Source: Doris montereyensis (taxonomy: Eukaryota > Mollusca > Gastropoda > Nudibranchia > Dorididae). From it: 64,000 bases of DNA. The position numbers and the translations under genes were made by a program. Of the stretch, positions 23,986 through 64,000 are shown piece after piece. How positions within the stretch are numbered: the first letter of the stretch is position 1; each line of letters begins with the position of its first letter. The notes beneath the pieces were generated by a model. The model did not search any database. It worked only from the letters and a program-made list of their open reading frames with translations, and was not told the origin of the DNA. The DNA lies in the NCBI GenBank assembly GCA_037039925.1, contig JAXRKP010000081.1, positions 425,001-489,000 on the forward strand, in the 5' to 3' direction.

Positions 23986-24125
23986 ACTACTACTACTACT
24001 ACTGCTGCATCTGCTGCTGCTACTACTATTTCTACTACTACTAGTAGTACTAATATTGCTGATACTACTATTACTACTACTATTACGACTACTACTACTA
24101 CTGCTGCTGCTACTACTACTACTGA
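23740..24125. repeat. (CTA/CTG)n trinucleotide expansion of the satellite
   Basis: The ACTACTACTGC part of the satellite unit expands into long imperfect CTA/CTG/CTT runs. It resumes at 24286-24372 after an inserted SINE. Confidence 0.9.
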
Positions 24126-24127
24126 AG

Positions 24128-24290
24128 TTAATGACATAAGACTATTTGAAATCCCCATAGGAGCAAAGACGAGACAAAGGAATAGACAGAAACAAATTCT
24201 GGCCACAATGGGGATCGAACCAGCGACTTCTGCGTCGGCACCCATTGCGTCACCATGAAAAGAAAGCGTGCTACCAACCGAGCTAACTAC
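24128..24290 (-). mobile_element. tRNA-derived SINE, family C, copy 1
   Basis: Reverse strand begins GTAGTTAGCTCGGTTGGTAG (A box) and has GGTTCGATCCCCATTG (B box), with an unusually long spacer between them. Inserted inside the CTA run, which continues on both sides. Closely matches 24595-24765. Confidence 0.75.
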
Positions 24291-24594
24291 TACTATTACT
24301 ACTACTAGTGCTACTACTATCGCTGTTACTGTTACTACTATCACTCCTACTACTACTACTGTTGCTGCTGCTAGAACTACATTAGCCTTTTCACAAGCAT
24401 TGGACCTAGACACAACATTTGACGGCATGACGAGATTTAAATGTAGTCCATATCTGACTAGCGCCATTTCCCCTCCTGCTATTGTTTATGTTATCAAGGT
24501 GCATGTACTCTTACGCAAGTACTCATTTGGTTGTTATTTTATCTCTTGTATTGAAAGGGATATTACTATTACCATTTGTGAAGGTAATGACATA

Positions 24595-24765
24595 ACATAA
24601 AATATGAAAGCCCCATGAGAACAAAGACGAGACAAATACAAGGAATAGACAGAAATCCTGGCCACCATGGGGATCGAACCCGCGACCTCAGCGTCGGCAT
24701 CCATCGCCTCGCCATGAAAAGAAAGCGTTCTACTAACCGAGCTAACTACGCTCCCTTACTAATGA
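24595..24765 (-). mobile_element. tRNA-derived SINE, family C, copy 2
   Basis: Reverse strand GTAGTTAGCTCGGTTAGTAG head, GCGGGTTCGATCCCCATGG B box, and the same GAGACAAATACAAGGAATAG tail region as copy 1. Confidence 0.75.
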
Positions 24766-25029
24766 AACATTGCTAACGAAGCTCCTTTTTAATAAGACCT
24801 TGCTAATAAAGCTCCTTTTTATCCACTTTCGACATGCCCCTTGCCTAACTGTTTGTCTCTATCTACGTTTTTATTAACATTAGTATTAGTTCAATACTGA
24901 GTTAATACAGTCATAACACTATTTGACAGAGTAATCGAATTCATTGACGCTTCCTCAACATAATATTCACTCTGTTCGTTCCACGTCCAACGAAGGGATT
25001 CCTTGACCTCTGAGTCCTAATTTTATGCA

Positions 25030-25375
25030 TGACAACACCTGCAGTCTCCGACCAATGGGCGAGTCGAGAAAAAGAGCGCGCGCAATACGATAGCACGTAG
25101 CCGCCCAACTCGCGGTACGCGATGACGTCTGCTTGTAAACATTCAACACTCAATCAATGGCGGAGAAGCGCCATGCAAGAGAGATTCATCGCATAGACTT
25201 AGTGATTGTTCTTGTATTGTTCTTCTTAAGTGGGATATTATCGTATCTTACTTCATACATTTCAATTAATATCCCTGTCACTAAACTTGTATAGTGTTTC
25301 AATTAATATCAATGTGTCCTCTGAACGTGTAATAGTCAGTTGAAAGTGACTTCTGTGTATGTTCGATGGTAAGTT
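25030..25375 (+). promoter_or_regulatory. CpG-rich candidate promoter and non-coding first exon of Myb
   Basis: The only clear CpG-dense stretch in the intergenic region: CCAATGGGCGAGTCGAGAAA at about 25052, GAGCGCGCGCAATACG at 25075, GTAGCCGCCCAACTCGCGG at 25098, and CAATGGCGGAGAAGCGCC at 25155. CCAAT and GGCGG-type sites are typical of cell-cycle promoters, fitting a Myb gene. A strong donor (ATG|GTAAGT) at 25369 could end a non-coding exon. No downstream partner for the coding phase was found, so the link to Myb is inference. Confidence 0.35.
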
Positions 25376-28089
25376 GCCCTGATGACTTTTTGATTTAGTA
25401 TCATAACAAAAAGGTTTAGGTTTTCAATATAGGTCTAGGACTTGAGCTAGATTTACTTTGAGGTTGGACAAACAATTTTGCTTTGTTGATATGAGGTAGC
25501 TCTAAATTTAACTTGTTGGCATATCAGATCTCACGTCGCATCAATCGGTTTAGTTTTCATTTCGTTTCCCAGATTTCCCTTCTCATTTTGTCACATTACA
25601 CCCCTTATTTGATAAAAAAAGAAAAGAAAGAATAAACAAGAAGAAGGTCAAAAAAGGATGTTTTATTAAGAACAATAGTATTATGTTCGAGGATCAATGT
25701 TTTGATATCTGAATTCTGTTATTTCAAGACCTGAAGTTGGCGCAAAAGAACGTGCTGCTTGACCTCTGGATCCTCACAAAGATCGATGACACAATCAAGG
25801 TAGCTGTGACGTCATCAGTGAGTCTACTCACGTTTACTCACTTCCTTTCATTTGTATCCATATTGTACTCTAGCCTTTTAATCTCTTTAAAAAAAAGGAA
25901 AGTCCTTTTATATATATTTAGAGCTAGATATTATGGATCTAAAAGATTGAATTCTGACTGAGTATCCATGTAGAATCTCTTCATGACGCGAGTTGTTCAC
26001 TTTGGGCAATGACAGGATCCTTCTTTCCTGTCAATGTCTGAGACTACCAAATTTGACGTCAGTAGTAGATCTACTTCTGCTATGGCTTTGTCAAATGCGT
26101 CTCTCTCAAAATGCAAAACCAGATCAACTTATGTCATAGCGAAGGCCAGCCATTTTGGGTAATTATTGTAGAATCTAAATTTAGTCCAAGCCTAGCTTCA
26201 GACTCTTTTCTTCATTCTTATTCTACCTTTAACTTGAAATAAAGCTAAATCCTGTCAAAAATGTATTGAGCATGCATATCATAATTGGAAATCAAGATGC
26301 ACATGTAGCTAGTATGAAGAGCTAGATTCTAGATCTCTATGCATTTTATTGTGCTCTAGATTCTATATGTCCATGTCTAGATTTTAAGGGAATCTCTGTC
26401 TCTATAAAAGGAAAGACTGAAGAGGACCAAGTGTCATCTCTAGCGGCTAGATCTAGACATTCTACTCTAGAGTATGAGCCAAGATCTAAATTTACTTCAA
26501 ATTTAGGGAGGAACATTTTCAATCTGGTCATAGATTTTCTCTAAGATCAATCTTGAGTCTCTTTTTGCTGGGGGGGGAGGGGGTGTCCCTGAGCATGTTT
26601 AAAAAAATAAAAATTGATATATAGACAATTTTAATCACTCTACCATTGTACTCGGCATGTCTAAATTAGCTGAAAAATATATTAAATTTTTTAAAAATAT
26701 GGTTGCCATGGGAACACCACCATCTTGGATTTTCATTGCAAATATAACTTCATTTCGAATAGGCTTTTTTCAGTTTTAAACAAATTTGGCTATAACTATA
26801 ACTTTGCATATATAAAAGAAAGCTATTGGGTGAATTTTTGTTTGCGATATAAATAGATGTTATCTATACCAAATTTGGGGGCAATCGGGCGATTAATAGA
26901 AAAGTAGATCGCATATCACTGTCAAAAGGTAACATTTTGAGAAAATCACATTTTTAACAATGTTCCCGTTATTTTAATGTTTTTCCGCGTATAAACGTAA
27001 ACAAGAATAATATAATACTTTGAAACATCATACAATCATGAGAGGATGTTTAATTCTTCATGTCGACCCTATTTCAACTGCTCCAGAAATACTCATGTCG
27101 AGATGACATTTTTCTTATAACAGGTGCGCAGAATGTTTCCGTAATATTCCGCAGATCTTAGCTGATATTGACAATAATTCATCAAAATTAGACTTTTCGA
27201 ATAAAGTACTTTGTGGTAATTAAAATGAGTATCTTTTTGGGATTGAGACACCATCACACAATACACTACTTCCATCAGTAAATAGATGAAAACAATGATT
27301 GGGTAACGATGAGCCGATAAACTGATAAAAAACAGTGCTGTCTATACTACTGTTTCTGACCTGTAGATCTATTTGTAGTACTAGTGGTGGTAGTTTTGTA
27401 CGTTGGCAAAGAAAACGACTTTAGTCTAAGGCTTGCACTGCCAGCAGAAAATGAATCATAAAAAATCTCCGGTATGAAGCGGAAGAATAATAATAAGTCT
27501 AGAAGATGCTGCAATCGCTTATACGCCATCTTTCTATAGTTATAGCCCGGCAACGCTATGATCCCACATGTGTGACAATTGTACTATAGTGTGAGGTAGT
27601 CTGAGTTAACCATGTCACACATCTGTTTAGTTAAATTCTCTCTCATCTCATTCGCATCGGTGCAGTATCGTACATGGATTAAATTCGCCCATTTTGCCAT
27701 GTCCAGATTATAATTATGTGATTGTTTAGGAAATATGAATGTCCATTTAGCCGAAGTGAGACCAGGCCATTGTGCACTTAATAATAATAGTGGTTTATAT
27801 ATATCTAATAGCGAAAAAAAGTGTGCTTGGGCGAAGCATGCGCTTGTGGATTGTGCACTTGAGCGGCGACTGCTGTAAGTGATGACTAGGGCTGTGGAGT
27901 GGACTGCCAACAAAAAAAAAAACATTTAAAGCATTGAAGACTTTACTTTAAAAACAAAATTAAACACAACACTAAATTGAATTAAACTAAAATATGCGCG
28001 CTGATAGTAATACTCAATAATTGAGTTGGTCAGTTATTATGAAGAAGATTTGATATGGATCAGACAGTATACAAAAACAATGAAATAAC
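25376..28089. other. Intergenic or Myb first intron, no firm gene
   Basis: AT-rich, with many AGATCTAGATCT-type palindromes (26300-26480). A short open segment at 25731-25817, between an AG and a good donor (TCA|GTGAGT), reads LAQKNVLLDLWILTK but has no recognised family and does not fit the phase of the first Myb exon. A G tract at 26570-26584 precedes sequence resembling the AT-rich interior of TTAA MITEs. The minus-strand frames at 27347-27925 resemble nothing I know. Confidence 0.35.
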
Positions 28090-28370
28090 CCATCCACCAA
28101 TAATTTGGTGTTAACTTTATTTCATAACTATTGTAAAATACAATTCGTTACACCTCCACTGCATCACCACCCCTGTGTTCAGTGTCATGTTTCATCCTCA
28201 AGCGCATTTCACTATTCCTCTCTTGCTCCACATAACCCTGGACCAACGGAACCAGGGCAGATAGTATGTTGTCAGGCCTATCTACTACTAATAAAATGTT
28301 TCATTGAAGTTTCCCTGTTCACCATATACAGTGATTTCAGAGGAAACAGCAAGATGAAAGGCGAGAGGAA
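28090..28370 (+). mobile_element. Dispersed repeat, family H, copy 2
   Basis: Matches 21225-21600 in order, including TGTAAAATACAATTCGTTA and GTGATTTCAGAGGAAACAGC. It carries only a single copy of the segment amplified into the 21-bp array at 21590. Confidence 0.55.
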
Positions 28371-28909
28371 GAGTGAAATGAAAAAAAAGAGAGGCCTACC
28401 AGCAATGCTTGCCAACAGCTCACGCTACTACTATTACATTGTGCCACCGTAGCATTTTCACATGCATGTTGTATGATCAGATCCCGGATTTTGTAGATCT
28501 ACACGATATGATACTTTCGACGACCTTGATGTTCTCCTTTTTGTAATACAGCCGTAGTGGTGGTTTAAGACCTCATCACCTAACACCTTGGTCGTTTACT
28601 GTCTCAATATTTCAGGAAACATGATTTTATTCTATAAAAGTTACCCCATTAACATCATTAACAACACACCCAGACTGGCTAATTAATACACTGATTTTTA
28701 ATAAGTCTTCAGAGTTGTCTCGACTTGTCTCCTTTCATAGATTTCAAATATGAAGGCATTTTCAATTAAACCAAATGTGTAGATGTTTTAAGCTATGCTT
28801 CTCACCTGTAATAAGTTAGTTGTGATATTGACTAAGCACCTGACTGACATTCAGTTTATATTGCTTATATAATATCATCATTGTCTTCATTAAAAATATA
28901 TATTTCCAG

Positions 28910-63874
<34,965 letters not shown>

Positions 63875-64000
63875 GTCAGCACACATTTTAAAAAACAGTT
63901 TTTTTACTTTTTCTTTAATGAGCTGTTTCATATCAACATGCTTTCTTGAAATAGGATATTTATGTACCTTTCCCCCCTTATTTCTGATCAAAAGAATATA

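Noticed and set aside
25156..25305. MAEKRHARE frame as the first coding exon of Myb
   Set aside because: No donor in the needed phase within the frame, and it runs into a hydrophobic non-Myb tail.
25731..25817. Short open segment LAQKNVLLDLWILTK with TGACGTCA as an exon
   Set aside because: Has plausible splice borders but no recognised family, wrong phase for Myb, and no partner exon.
27347..27925. Minus-strand frames of 68 and 113 residues as a gene
   Set aside because: No recognisable domain, no consistent splice pattern, composition like the surrounding AT-rich DNA.

Overview
The window is animal nuclear DNA, most likely from a mollusc and probably a gastropod. The evidence is two intron-rich genes with GT-AG splice sites and animal-type products, tRNA-derived SINEs, RTE-like LINEs, piggyBac-like and pogo-like DNA transposons, and very abundant tandem repeats. 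The species assignment is inference. There is no bacterial operon structure, CRISPR array or rRNA.

Only two protein-coding genes can be supported, both on the + strand. (1) Positions 1112-15627 hold the last six coding exons of a cytosolic non-specific dipeptidase (CNDP2-like, peptidase family M20); its 5' half lies before the window. (2) Positions 28910-63874 hold a Myb transcription factor with three R repeats (animal MYB/MYBL2 type), spread over at least 15 exons. The first coding exon was not identified, and the 3' end runs past the window. Exon phases join correctly through both genes except at four places, each a one-base length change at a short homopolymer (about 9847, 28993, 33752 and 49770-49780). 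This looks more like residual assembly error than pseudogenes.

Everything else is repeat DNA. The first CNDP2 intron in the window (1257-8948) is mostly minisatellite: a 37-bp array, a 32-bp array, and a 2.2-kb array whose unit contains GGTTGGTTGG. The intergenic region (16.7-28.9 kb) holds SINEs, a TTA array, a 21-bp array that appears to have grown out of a dispersed repeat, a 2-kb satellite of about 53 bp with a GTACATAATATGTAC palindrome in each unit, and a CpG-rich stretch near 25.05-25.16 kb that may be the Myb promoter. The Myb introns carry two decayed LINEs in antisense orientation, an inverted pair of about 1.2-kb DNA transposons flanking the exons that encode the third Myb repeat, two internally deleted piggyBac-like elements with intact TTAA ends, pogo-like MITEs, and Penelope-like terminal repeats with a hammerhead-ribozyme-like core.

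The two genes do not obviously work together: one is a housekeeping peptidase, the other a cell-cycle transcription factor. The most notable observations are the inverted transposon pair around Myb exons (possible exon circularisation or double-stranded RNA), the exact 78-bp direct repeats flanking two exons whose joint loss would be in frame, the internally deleted TTAA elements, repeated TTAA insertion at the same site of one SINE family, and the hammerhead-like motif.
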